64,000 nt of DNA from Amyelois transitella. Taxonomy: Eukaryota; Arthropoda; Insecta; Lepidoptera; Pyralidae. Below are positions 32,263 to 43,216 of this stretch, in pieces. Under the pieces are notes generated by a model. The model did not search any database. It was not told the DNA's origin and saw only the letters and a program-made list of their open reading frames with translations. Where the stretch lies: the NCBI RefSeq assembly GCF_032362555.1, contig NC_083531.1:1240001-1304000 (forward strand), given 5' to 3'. The translations under genes and the position numbers were made by a program. Each line of letters starts with the position of its first letter. Position 1 is the stretch's first letter.

Positions 32263-32268
32263 AATAAA
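32263..32268 (+). terminator. poly(A) signal of the small secreted protein gene
   Basis: AATAAA shortly after the stop at 32256. Confidence 0.5.
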
Positions 32269-33565
32269 TTATCTATCTAACATTTATAATTCAATATAGT
32301 GGATAAAACTAATTTTAATGCAAAAAAAATACAGCATTAAAAATTTAAATAAACATGTTTTGTTTCCCGCCAAAAAAGTGCCTTGTATGTAAATGTGACA
32401 GCTGTCATCAAAACTGGATTTTTATTTTTCGATGACTATGGCATTTCAAAAACTACTTACATATATAATAGAAAAACTTCTCATTTGGGACATCAGACAG
32501 GAAACATATCGTTGATATTTTTCGATACTTCTCAGGCTTTTTCTGATTGGTACAATTATAATTAGAAATTTCCGTTTTTTTTCATAATTGAACTATTTTG
32601 ATGTAAATGGAAAGAAATTAGAGCTCATTCTAGGTCATATTTCATTCTGATATTTATATAAATTGAGTTGGTTTTACAAGTTCCGCACCTTGCCTCAATC
32701 CAGACCACAGACCAAGCACTTTTCGTCTTAACAATTTAGAAAATAAAAATTACTACTACTTACTAGTCATCACAGATACATTAGCAACAGCATGTAATTA
32801 ACCTTTTATTTCGACTTAATTGTTAGATATTAGATAATGTGACTAAATAAAAACAATTAGGCACTTAGTTAAATAATTAGTTAACGAAGTTCTAATCTGA
32901 AATATCCGTCATTATCATTACACATGCAAGCTTGTGGCGACATCACTAACGTCTCACGCCATCAGCCAATCACAGCGAAGAATATGACGCGCTCAGCCAA
33001 TAGCAGCAGAGTCTAAAACGCGCAAGCAAAGATTTCATGGATCGGAACTTAATACAACCTTCGACTCAAAATCATTGGAGCCGCGATTCTATATATGAAA
33101 CATAGTCGCGGTATAACACATAGCCTGGCGGAATAATTAGTCTCTTTGGCCACCAAAGAGCCTAAATTAGCGCTCCCGCTACAAGGTCATAACCAGAGAT
33201 CTGATATTCGGATGCATATTTACCTAAAGTTGGGGTGTTGGGTTAGTATGGAACGTACTTCTGTACCTCAAAAATTCCGGGATTCGGCATTGATACACTG
33301 AATGTGACCCTATGGTGAAAGTTGTTCAGTTTGATGGTCTGAATAACCTCGGAAAGTTTTTGTACTGACTAAAAAATCACGCGGAGGAGCCCAGGGTAGG
33401 CCTTTGACCATGATCCCGGATTGGGTGTGAATCAGCCTTCTTTTAGTCTAAAATTATTTAACGTCATCGCCTTTTGTTAAGCGTTACCGAGCGCTGATTA
33501 CGCGCCATTTTGAAGCTACAATCATATAACCACAGAATCATTGCGAACAATATATTTAGCCAAGA

Positions 33566-33827
33566 CTAGCTGTGCCCGCGACTCCGTCCGCTTGTTATAG
33601 TTATTTTGGGCATCATTGAAGCCCCCAAGGGTGAATAATTTTCTCCGTGTTTTTCACATTTCCATTATTTCTTCGCTCCTAATAGTTGCAGCGTGATGTT
33701 ATATAGCCTAAAGCCTTCGTCGATAAATGGTCTATTCAACACAAAAAGATTTTTCAATTCGAACCAGTAGTTCCTGAGATGAGTGCGTTCAAACAAACTT
33801 TTCAGCTTTATAATATTAGTATAGATA
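33566..33827 (-). mobile_element. RTE-like family B
   Basis: ACTAGCTGTGCCCGCGACTC to CTTTATAATATTAGTATAGA. Confidence 0.8.
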
Positions 33828-34027
33828 ATCAACTGAAGAGATCAAAAAATACCGGTATTATAAGCTTATATATCTAAATAACATATTGGCTATAACTATC
33901 ACTCGGCTTCACTTAGTATGTACCTATATAAATTATTCGTTTATACCATAGAAATCGTAATAATATAAGACAATAGAAATGCCTTACAGTACATGAAACT
34001 ATTGTAATTATGTGGTTTATTTATTTG

Positions 34028-34280
34028 CCGTGTGGTTCCCGGCACCAATAAAAGAAAGAATAGGACCACTCCATCTCGTTCCCATGGATGTCGTAAAAGG
34101 CGACTAAGGGATAGGCTTATAAATTTGGTATTCTTTTAGGCGATGGGCTAGCAACCTGTCACTATCGAATCTCAATTCTATCATTAAGTCAAACAGCTTG
34201 TACATAGCTTTTTCAGTATTTTCGAAACTGTTGGTTCTGTCTGCTCCGCAAGAGATACAGACGCGATTATATGTATGTAA
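34028..34280 (+). mobile_element. SINE family A
   Basis: GCCGTGTGGTTCCCGGCACC to TTATATGTATG. Confidence 0.85.
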
Positions 34281-34528
34281 GAACTGATGAATCTGATTGA
34301 CGGTTATGACACTACAAAGTTTTTATATCCATCGCCTAAAAGGAGAATCCCACATTTATTAGCCTTTTCCTTGGTGCACTTTTACGATATACACGGGAGG
34401 AGATTCGGGTGGTACACAGACACTATGATTTCTTTTTGCTACCAGTCTAGCATTGAATTTTTCAAGTACTTTGCCGCTTCTATAGTCTAATATAATTCGA
34501 AATTCTATGGTTGAATGTTACGAATGTA

Positions 34529-34656
34529 TCAACAAGAGCAAAATGATTTCTCCTTTCCTTTTTCTAACTTCAGTAATTGCTCTCTGTGTTCTTCAACGTT
34601 TCTCATCATTTTTAAATCGGCCGCGCAGTCATCCACAATTTTTTGGAAGAGTTCAT
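34529..34656 (-). CDS. Rab24: Rab24 exon 5, C-terminus
   Basis: Acceptor TTTTTTCTACAG, 128 nt to TGA. Encodes ELFQKIVDDCAADLKMM and the tail EKGKEKSFCSC. Confidence 0.9.
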
Positions 34657-37600
34657 CTGTAGAAAAAATATACTGTTATACATACATAAATAAAATCACG
34701 CCTCTTTCCCGGAGGGGTAGACAGAGACTACCTCTTTCCACTTGCCACGATCTCTGCATACTTCCTTCCTTCATCCACATTCATAACTCTCTTCACGCAT
34801 AGGTATACTGTTATGTAACATAATTTTATCATCATAAAAATAAATGCTATTTTAAAAATTACTTATATACAAAAAACAAATTGTTGACAAAGCACCATAT
34901 TTATTGATATACTTTTTACCTCCGGCTAGACCCACGTCAATTTAGCGCCTTCTACAAAAAGCGACAAATTTAACACCACCTACAAAAAGCGACAAATTTA
35001 GCGCCACACACAAAAGAAGGTTTATCGCAAATCCCACGGGAACTATAATTTATAACGGAATGAAATGTTTACTCCTTCTCCAGGCTTTAATTACATATAC
35101 GTGATATTGCATACATACATATATATATGGTCACGTCTATATCCCTTGTGGGGTAGACAGAGCCAACAGTCTTGAAAACACACGATAGGCCACGTTCAGC
35201 TATTTGGCTTAATGATAGAATTGACATTCAAATAGTGACAGGTTGCTTGCCCATCTTCTACAAAAATAATCCCAAGTTTGTAAGCATATCCCTTAGTCGC
35301 CATTTACGACATTCATGGCAAAGAGATGGAGTGGTCCTATTCTTTTTTGTATTGGTGCCGGGTACCACACGGCACTGCCGGGAACCACACGACACTAAAA
35401 TGATTCTAATTAATAATTAAAAAAAAACCTATATACTGTACTACAAACAGGGTTTTGGAGGTCACACATTTGTGATTAAAGTAATTACATAAACCACTAC
35501 TGTATCGTATCGGGTCATAAAGTCAGAATTTTCTACATACATACATACATAAAATCACGCCTCTTTCCCGGAGGGGTAGGCAGTGACTACCTCTTTCCAC
35601 TTGCCACGATCTCTGCACAGGTACTTCCTTCGCTTCATCCACATTCATAACTCTCTTCATGCAAGCTCGGCGGTTTCGGGCACTCTTGACCTGACCCTTT
35701 GCCAGGACGTCCTTAATTTGATCAAACAAGATACGTTAGTCTAGTTATACTTACCAACATTATCACCAGTCTTACTGGAAGTAAGAAAGTGACCGTTCAG
35801 ACCCTGGGAGTATGTTGCCACCGTCTCCTCCGGCACCTCCCTGGACACCATGCCAGCGTCCAGGAGGTCCTTTTTGGTACCGCAGAGGTAGACTTTGCAG
35901 TCCTGGAAAAACGTAATGTGATGATGAAGAAAATGACGCGAAAAAAATGTGTTAATATTCATCTAACTTCTATGGCATTGTAGATGACTTGTATGTGGTT
36001 ACTGAAAAATACTAACGTCTACATCCCTTGCGGGGTAGACAGAGCTAACAGTCTTGAAAAGACCGAAGGGCCACGTTCAGCGGTATGGATCAGTGATGGA
36101 ATTAAGATACAAATAGTGACAGGTTGCTAGCCCATCGCCTACAAAGAGAATCCAAAGTTTATAAGCCATAGTCGCCTTTAACGACATCCATGGGAGAGAG
36201 ATGGAGGCCGTTGTGATGTGACGGAAGCTACATCATTGCCAAAAAGTAGAATCACAAGCCTTTCCCTTAATCGACTTTTACAAATGCGGCAATGATGACG
36301 AGTTGGTACTTTAGAAAGAGAGGGTACTCCCGCGTTACTGTGTAAGAAAGAGATGGCTATACCTACCTCTTCAACAACCCGCAACTCTTGTAGCCAATGC
36401 CGCAGTCTCGCCCAGGACTTGAGAGAGGATGGCTCATAGCATATTATAGCTGCGTGCGCGCCTCGGTAGTACGTCTTGGTCATTGCTTCATATCTGAAGA
36501 GGAGAGATGGGTTTTAGAAATCAATTTAAAAACAAATCTCTACAACTACATTATGTAAAGATGGAAAGATGTAGTCCCTGTCTACCCCGCCAGGTAAAGG
36601 ATTTTATGGTCCCGGCCAGGGCATGATGAGAAATGAACTTCCACTGATTAGCCTGGGTCTTGGATGTAATATATAACATACAAAGCCAACAATATCCCGC
36701 CTGGATCTTGGATGTAATATATGTATGTATAACAATATACACAACAATCTTATCGAAACCAACAATCTTGAAAAGACTGATAGGCCACATTCAGCTGTTT
36801 GGCTTGATGACAGAATGAAAAAAATGAAAAAAAAGATTTATTTTCCACAACATACCAATATATAAAATTAAATTTATATTGGGAGGTGGACTGGAGCCTA
36901 AACTAGGTTAGACCTGTATTTCAGGCCTCCAGGTCACCCACCCGTGGCAAGAGAGGTTTACATAATATATAATATATTGTGTTCGAGGTTTACAAAATGT
37001 GAATGCAAGTGAAGAATTGCGATTCAAATAGTGACAGGTTGCTAGCCCATCACATAAAATAAGAATCCCTAGTTTATAATCCTATCCCTTAGTTACATTT
37101 TACGGCATCCATTAAAAAGATAAGGAGTGGTCCTATTCTCTTTTTTTTATTTGTGCCAAGGACCAAACGGCACTCAATACATTATTTTTATTTATATATG
37201 TATGTACATTCCTTGGCATTGTACCTTTCACTGCCAGCAGTGTCCCAGATACCAACATTGAAGTCTTGTCCATTCGAGTGCATTCTTTTGGCACAGAAGG
37301 CTGCACCGATTGTCTGAAAAGTTGAAAAAAAAAAATGTTTAACCTTAAATCATATGAAAAATACATTAAAAAAAATAGTGAAAGCTTCCATGCTGATCTG
37401 TAGCAAAGAAAAAAAAATTGTAAAACTTAATCATACATACATAAAATCACGCCTCTTTCCTCTTTCTAATTAAAAAATAATCAAGGCTAATAAACTTGGG
37501 ATTCTCCTTGTAGGCGATGTGCTAGCAACCTGTCACTATTTGAATCTCAATTCCATTATTAAGCCACACAGCTGTCCGTACCCTCTTTTCAAGACTGTTG

Positions 37601-38934
37601 GCTCTGTAAAGGGATAGACACATGATTGTTTGTTATACATTTAGTAATTTTTATAATTGTTTAATAATCCAGAGAGAGTCAGTGGTCAAATTGGTAAAGT
37701 GCCCGGTTAAAATGTGTGATGCGGAGAAAGGAACAGGTTTGAATCCCACTTTGGCCATATACCAATGACAATTTATACCAAGTTATGTGCATTAGGTTAA
37801 ATACAAATGCTCTCACTGTAAGGGATAGCTTCATGAGGAAACCTGCACATTCAGGCAACTGGATGTGTAACCAAAGATCAATCTAACATGGGTTAGGATT
37901 ACCTCCAAAGGTAGCGGAGATTAGATGGGAGTTGCTCCATGTTAAACCTGACTCTTCCAATCGTGAGTGGTGAGGATGCAACCAAGACTAAAGCCAGGAG
38001 GAAGAAGATTATTATTTAACTAGCTGTGCCCGCAACTTAGTCCATGTGGAATAGTTATTTTGGGCATCATTGAAGCCCTCAAGGATGAATAATTTTTATT
38101 TCACCTTTTTCATTATTTCTTCTCTCTTGATTGTAACAGCGTGATGTTATATAGCCTAAAGCCTTTCATGATAAATGGCCTATGCAACACAAAAAGAATT
38201 TTTCAATTCGAACCAGTAGCTCCTGAGATTAGCGAGTTCAAACAAAGAAACAAACTCTTCAGCTGTATAATATTAGTATAGATAATATACAGAGTGTCGG
38301 TGGCTGCACAGGTATGTTTCGCCAAACCATGATGCCTTCAAAATGTCATGAAAGGTGCACAGACTGGCACACTAGGTACCCTCAGGTCTAAACTTGGGAG
38401 AGTGTGGTCCCATACTATCAGTTAACAAGATTTCTCCTTTGAAGACAAAAAAAGAACCCAAAAAAATGTCCCTAACAGTACAGATTGCAATCCCACTTTT
38501 CCTTGCACCAATCACTCTTCTAAACTAAATTTAGTGTGAATAGATGTCCGAAAACTTTTGTATTATCAACTAAAGAAATATTCATGAAATGCAGTTTTTA
38601 CCATAACCTAACATGGGTTAGGTTCCCCTGCAAAGGTTACAGAAGTTAGACAAGTGTTGCTTTGTTTTGTAACTTAGACAAAGAAGACTTGGCAAGAACT
38701 AAAAGATGGTTCACTGAAATTCCCACGAGAGCGAAGAATAATCCAGATTTACGAGGGCGAGGCCGCTTTTAATAAAAAACCTATTATAATCTAGAAACTA
38801 ACTGATATAATCCAACTTACATTTTGATATGGTGTATTCGAATTAAAGTGACAGTTTACGAATCTAATCACTAAACTTGTCTTTCCCACATGCTCGCTAC
38901 CTAAAAGAACCACTTTGAAATCACAGCGACTCAT
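34529..38934 (-). CDS. Rab24: Rab24 small GTPase
   Basis: Complete 201-residue model from exons 38821-38934, 37225-37313, 36367-36493, 35755-35902 and 34529-34656, phases 0, 2, 0, 1. Rab24 is an atypical Rab linked to autophagy and late endosomes. Seen here: P-loop GSEHVGKTS (12-20), TIGAAF at 39-44, WDTAGSE (61-67) with Ser in place of the catalytic Gln, the divergent guanine motif TKKD (119-122) in YLCGTKKD, and TSSKT (151-155). Ser at that position and TKxD instead of NKxD are the known Rab24 hallmarks and mean weak intrinsic GTPase activity in the family. The protein ends FCSC, a CXC-type prenylation site, instead of the CCHH end of vertebrate Rab24. Length matches (human about 203). Confidence 0.95.
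34678..34800 (-). mobile_element. LINE family C 3' end in Rab24 intron 4
   Basis: TAAAATCACGCCTCTTTCCC to TTCATAACTCTCTTCACGC, directly upstream of the last exon. Confidence 0.75.
35110..35400 (-). mobile_element. SINE family A
   Basis: Full reverse copy; the 5' end GCCGGGAACCACACG is repeated once. Confidence 0.85.
35535..35745 (-). mobile_element. LINE family C 3' end, longest clean copy
   Basis: Its reverse frame reads [33 protein letters not shown] and LPLRERG around one short frame slip. Confidence 0.8.
35755..35902 (-). CDS. Rab24: Rab24 exon 4, guanine-binding motifs
   Basis: Acceptor TTTTTCCAG, donor GTAAGT, 148 nt. Encodes CKVYLCGTKKDLLDAGMVS and HFLTSSKTGDNV. Confidence 0.95.
36010..36210 (-). 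mobile_element. SINE family A, 5' end missing
   Basis: AACGTCTACATCCCTTGCGG to GACATCCATGGGAGAGAG, with a deletion near AAGCCATAGTCG. Confidence 0.75.
36367..36493 (-). CDS. Rab24: Rab24 exon 3
   Basis: Acceptor CTCTTCAG, donor GTAGGT, 127 nt. Encodes YEAMTKTYYRGAHAAIICYE and WLQELRVVEE. Confidence 0.95.
36600..36735 (+). mobile_element. SINE family D fragment in Rab24 intron
   Basis: CCCGGCCAGGGCATGATGAG and GCCTGGGTCTTGGATGTAAT, the latter block duplicated. Confidence 0.65.
36740..37175 (-). mobile_element. SINE family A split by another repeat
   Basis: Left part 36755-36825 and right part 37015-37175. The 190-bp insert (GATTTATTTTCCACAACATA ... CAGGTCACCCACCCGTGGC) is of a different, unassigned family. 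Confidence 0.7.
37225..37313 (-). CDS. Rab24: Rab24 exon 2, switch regions
   Basis: Acceptor CTTTTCAG, donor GTACAA, 89 nt. Holds TIGAAFCAKRM and VGIWDTAGSE. A degenerate family A copy lies right beside it. Confidence 0.95.
37437..37640. mobile_element. LINE C fragment followed by SINE family A 3' part
   Basis: AAAATCACGCCTCTTTCC (reverse), then a forward A copy from CTAATAAACTTGGGATTCTC to GATAGACACATGATTGT. Confidence 0.65.
37676..38012 (+). mobile_element. tRNA-related SINE family F, full
   Basis: GTCAGTGGTCAAATTGGTAA head, GGTTTGAATCCCAC as box B-like, and a GGAGGAAGAAGA tail. Confidence 0.7.
38020..38285 (-). mobile_element. RTE-like family B
   Basis: CTAGCTGTGCCCGCAACTTA to TATAATATTAGTATAGAT. 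Confidence 0.8.
38821..38934 (-). CDS. Rab24: Rab24 exon 1, P-loop
   Basis: ATG to donor GTAAGT, 38 codons, MSRCDFKVVLL to NTPYQN, phase 0. Confidence 0.95.
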
Positions 38935-41900
38935 TTTCTATTAATTTCTGTAATTATATTACGGGATGATTACAAAATTAAAATTAAAACGACGAAATGA
39001 TACATTATACGTATTAACATTAAATCGCAGTTGCGGAAATCATAGGCAAGTAGTTAATTATGCTTTGTTTGTAATCAAACAATGAAATAAATAATCATGT
39101 TTTTTCAATCAAATCAAAGCAGTTTGCTGTTTTTGTTTTCGTGATTTGACAGAAATATTTTGACATGTCAATGTCATGTGATTGCTTCGTTTGAAAACCA
39201 ACAAATAATAACTATAATGCCTACAGCGCCAAAACATGCAGCTTTCCTGGCACGAACATTAAAAAGGCAAATTATTTATTTTCTACCTGTTATTTCCTTC
39301 TAGATTTTGCTGAGGTTAACCATATGTAGAGTCAGAGAGAAAAAGATAACACACAACGCCTTAGCAACGTGTGGGCTGGTTTGCAAAATAAATGCGCACA
39401 GTAAAGTGCGTTTTCAGAACGAAAATAGTAACGTCATTTTTGTTTTAAATCAGAAATAGTTTATGCAAAAGAATCAGTACCTACCATTCTTCGACTTGAA
39501 CCTTCACATGCTGGCCATGAGTCCATGGCCATGACAGTCTCTTTTCCGACTTCAAAGAGGGAGGAGGTTCTCAATCTATGTTATCAACATCAAAGGTGAG
39601 AATATGAATTGCGACGCTAAGGCCCACATATCGACGACGGTTAGCGTCACATTATGTAAATGGTGTCATTCATTTAAGATCCTAGAATGGTACTAGTAAA
39701 ATAACATTATAAAACATCTGTCCATAAAATAAAAAATACCCAGCAAGGGAGCGTCACTAGCAAGATTTGAGGAAAATGCTACGTAAATTTGTAAAACATT
39801 CTTAGGCGCCAAAATTATTGTCATTCATTCTTAAATCGATTAACTATGGGCTAGGTTTAATCATATATCTACTTCAGCTTCTTATCTATGCTCGTTGTAG
39901 TATTGATTTTTACTACAATAGGTCAGAACGGCGATCAATATTATCTACTTAGGTAAGTATGTACTAAGGTTTATGCTAGGTAAGTTTAAAATCACAAGGA
40001 ATATGCCGTGTGGGTCTCGGCACTATAAAATAGGACCACTCCATATCTTTATAATGGATTTCGTTAAAGGCGTCTCTCTTTCATTGACTAACATTAGATT
40101 CTTCTTCAATTTAATGAGCTAGCAATCTGTCACAATTTCTGAATCTCGTTTAATTATATATTTCGTAAGAGACGACTAAGGAGACAAGCATTTTCACTTG
40201 ATTGAAATTTGATTTAGCAAGAGGTTAACTGTGAGTTATCGAGTTGGTTATAACCTATACATGAAGAATCACTGGTTTAAAGGTACCGAAGTCTCCGTTG
40301 TTTACCTTTTATATTATGCGCGGGAAGAAAAGGAACTTTCACATAGGTACTATTCTCAATAATGCCATTTACCGTTTATATATTAAATATTGCGCCTTTT
40401 ACGACATTTCTGAGAAAGAGATTTATTAATAATTACAAGATTAGACCAATGCATCTTTTATGTGGATGTAGAAAGCGACTGAAGGACAAATTGTGTTGGT
40501 AAACAGTAAAACTTTTTTAAACTTTTATACTTAGATACGGCATGTACCTACCTACAGCATTACTAACATACGTTTCATTACCGTTCCCGCAGGAATTTCG
40601 GGAAAACCTTTCTCAGTCCACCCTTGGTCTGTGCGTTGATATGACAGTCATTTAGAATTCAAACCTAAGAAAATAGAAAATTAGCACTAATTACTTAATT
40701 TAAACATAAATACTGTATTAATTACAACCGTAATTATTATTATACATAGTAAGTACCTAAGTAGTACGTCTATGTTAAATAGGCATTATAAAATGAGTTT
40801 GTAATATTTTTGGTTGACGATAATTTCGCATTTCAACTAAAAAGGGTGTACGTAGGTAAGTAAGTTATTCTCACTCCGAAAAAAAAATTCTGGTGCGATA
40901 AAAACTACAGTGAAACTTCGGACCAATGTTAGGTAGGATATTTATTTAACTGCAATTTTTTAATCACACCTATTTTGATTAAAAAAAAGATCTAATAAAA
41001 ACAATACTTATTAAAATTTAGTTTGCAAGATAATATGAGAAATAGTAATATTGTGACGATATTGCTATTTATCTGCGATAATCCAAATAAATGTCTTCGG
41101 CTACTTAGATATTACAGTAAAAAGTTACACAAAAAATAATAATATTCGGGTCGACAAACAAACATGCGAGGTGAAGTCACACAAAAGACTTCGGCTAAAC
41201 TCGACGCGATAACATTTGTGCCGATAACACGCGAGTAGGTACCTACAAATTACAATGCCAACTCAACGCCCGACCTACCTATAACCAGCGGAGCGCCATT
41301 TCATACTGCCTCGGTTTGCTTGCTCACACCCATGCAGTGTTGCTATTGACATGCTTCAAATATTAAAAATTACGTTACTACAATACATAGATAAAAATTA
41401 ATTTTATTAACCTGCGAAAATTGTACTGTTTTTTAAATTATTCGAATTTTTATTTTGATTTATGTATCGATAATTCATAAAAATTCATATTATGTTCCCA
41501 ATTTAAGAAGGTGTTTGGGAATTGATGACACACAAGTGACAGATATAAAGTGTTCCGAACCTTGATTCCGAATGAAAGCTTTAGCGTACTTAATCAATTT
41601 AATTTTAAGAAACTCACGTATAGACAAAAATATTATGATTTTTGAACATAAATAAATATTTATTGATTTTTTTTTGGAAATACATTTAATAAGTAAATGC
41701 CAGTGTTTAATAAAATATAAACTGGTACTGTTGATGTTATCATAAGTACATTATGGAACATTACAACTAAGTTAACGTAAACCTAGCCGTAAATGGTCAG
41801 ATTATACGCAGTGTTGCTATTACAAAAATGAATTCGTCATTTTTACGCTTTCTGTAGGCAGTAGCATTACCCGAATGGAAACGTAATGGACGTTCAGCAG

Positions 41901-42266
41901 ACAGATTTTAGGCTTCGCGAATTTTGTTTATATCCTCGATAATCGGCTTAGGAAACTTTTGTAATCACTTTTAAAAGCAATATTATTGCACAAGGATGTA
42001 GTGCGCGCATTAAATATTATTAGAAATCGTGTGTTAAATGTATTTTTTTGTGTCTTTATACAGCACCATTCTGTAGTTGAGCAAATTGATTGAGTGGAAA
42101 CCAAGCATAATTTTTCCGTAGTTTTATTGTTTTCAAATCAAATATTTGTTGTTATATTAAGTTTAAATGAACTATTAATTGTATAGTATTTGTTATTGTG
42201 TAAGTTTTATTTCGTTTTAAGTGTATCATAACGTTAATCAGTTGAAGATAGAAAATGGTATATTGA
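38935..42266. other. intergenic region between divergent Rab24 and the AT-hook gene
   Basis: Should hold both promoters; I found no TATA box I trust. The right half (about 40170-42200) is nearly free of the local SINEs, unlike the rest of the window. One degenerate family A copy is at 40005-40170. An 18-codon open stretch from the ATG at 39218 has no donor. Confidence 0.5.
40005..40170 (+). mobile_element. SINE family A, very old
   Basis: GCCGTGTGGGTCTCGGCACT to AATGAGCTAGCAATCTGTCA. Confidence 0.6.
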
Positions 42267-42267
42267 G
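42241..42267 (+). other. 3' end of a 5' UTR exon of the AT-hook/zinc-finger gene
   Basis: A strong donor (GAG then GTAAGT) at 42268 precedes the acceptor TTTCAG at 43058 that leads to the start codon. A three-codon upstream ORF (ATG at 42255, TGA ending 42266) lies just before the donor. The exon start is not determined. Confidence 0.55.
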
Positions 42268-42917
42268 GTAAGTACTTACGACATTCTGCCGTTTGTGTAA
42301 TATTTAATGCTTTCTTGTTCTTGATAACATTGCTAATTATATTCCGGACAATTTACGATGCGGCAGTTAACTTTCAATAATAAGGAATACGTTGTGGAGT
42401 ATTTGTTCTAAAAACACCAATGTTTTTGGCCCATCTAACAATGCTAACAGAATGAGAGTCAGTGTTATAAAGTGCACTATTCTAATGCGTTGTTTCAGCA
42501 TTTTATTTTTTGAAGCATTTTTTGTTAATCTATAAATCCATAAATTCTTCTTGCAAAAATCATGGGACATCATTTTGATAAAACCTGGTTAAGAAGCAAT
42601 GTTGGCTATTTAACCTAATAAAATAACAATTGGAGAGATTTATAAAAACAATTGACAAGATTTGACTAAGAAATTCCCACATGATCAAACCTTTAGGCAA
42701 CAGGTAGTTTACAAACAAGTAGTTATGGTATCCAAATGAAAATAGGGTCTAACAATACAAGCAGTAACAAAGAAAGGAAAATTCATTTCACCTTAACCAT
42801 AGCAACTAATATTTAATTAAAGAGAATTAGAAATAACAGACAAAGAAAAATGTGTGGAGTGAAAGAGTATGTGATGATGGTGACCAACATTGACATTGTT
42901 GAGATTGTTTGGACATG

Positions 42918-42985
42918 TCAAAACAAGTATGCAGATGTAATATCTGCCTACCCCACCGGGAAAAAGGTGTGATTTGATGAATGTG
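42918..42985 (+). mobile_element. LINE family C 3' end fragment
   Basis: AAGTATGCAGATGTAATATC to AAGGTGTGATTTGATG, about 75 nt before the coding exon 1 acceptor. Confidence 0.65.
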
Positions 42986-43071
42986 TAAGCAGACAACAGT
43001 GTTTAGGTTAATAACCATTTGTTACAATGAGACAATGATAATTAAATTTAAATTTCAGTCTCAAACATAAA

Positions 43072-43216
43072 ATGGCGCTCTGCGAAAGTCAATTGGACTC
43101 TGCCTTGCCGCAACTGAAGCGAGAGGAATCACTGTCTAGTGAGAACAGCCAGGCCGAGTCTCCGGAGAAAAAGCCGAAGCTGGAACACAACGGCGCCATC
43201 TACGGCTTGGATAAAG
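43072..43216 (+). CDS. AT-hook/ZF exon 1
   Basis: ATG 14 nt after acceptor AAATTTCAG; donor GTGATT, phase 1. Encodes [20 protein letters not shown] and [12 protein letters not shown]. Confidence 0.85.

Larger units (their letters stand above)
32269..34528. other. intergenic between the small secreted gene and Rab24
   Basis: Contains a 60-codon ORF at 32383-32565 with no supporting context, two CCAAT boxes (32960-33005), a GC-richer unassigned stretch (32930-33470), a family B copy (33566-33827, minus) and a family A copy (34028-34280, plus). Confidence 0.55.

Noticed and set aside
32383..32565. 60-codon plus-strand ORF
   Set aside because: No splice sites, signal peptide, poly(A) signal or recognisable sequence; within chance for AT-rich DNA.
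39218..39310. ATG followed by 18 codons (PTAPKHAAFLARTLKR) upstream of Rab24 on the other strand
   Set aside because: Looked like a first exon of a divergent gene, but there is no donor and a stop follows; no continuation found.
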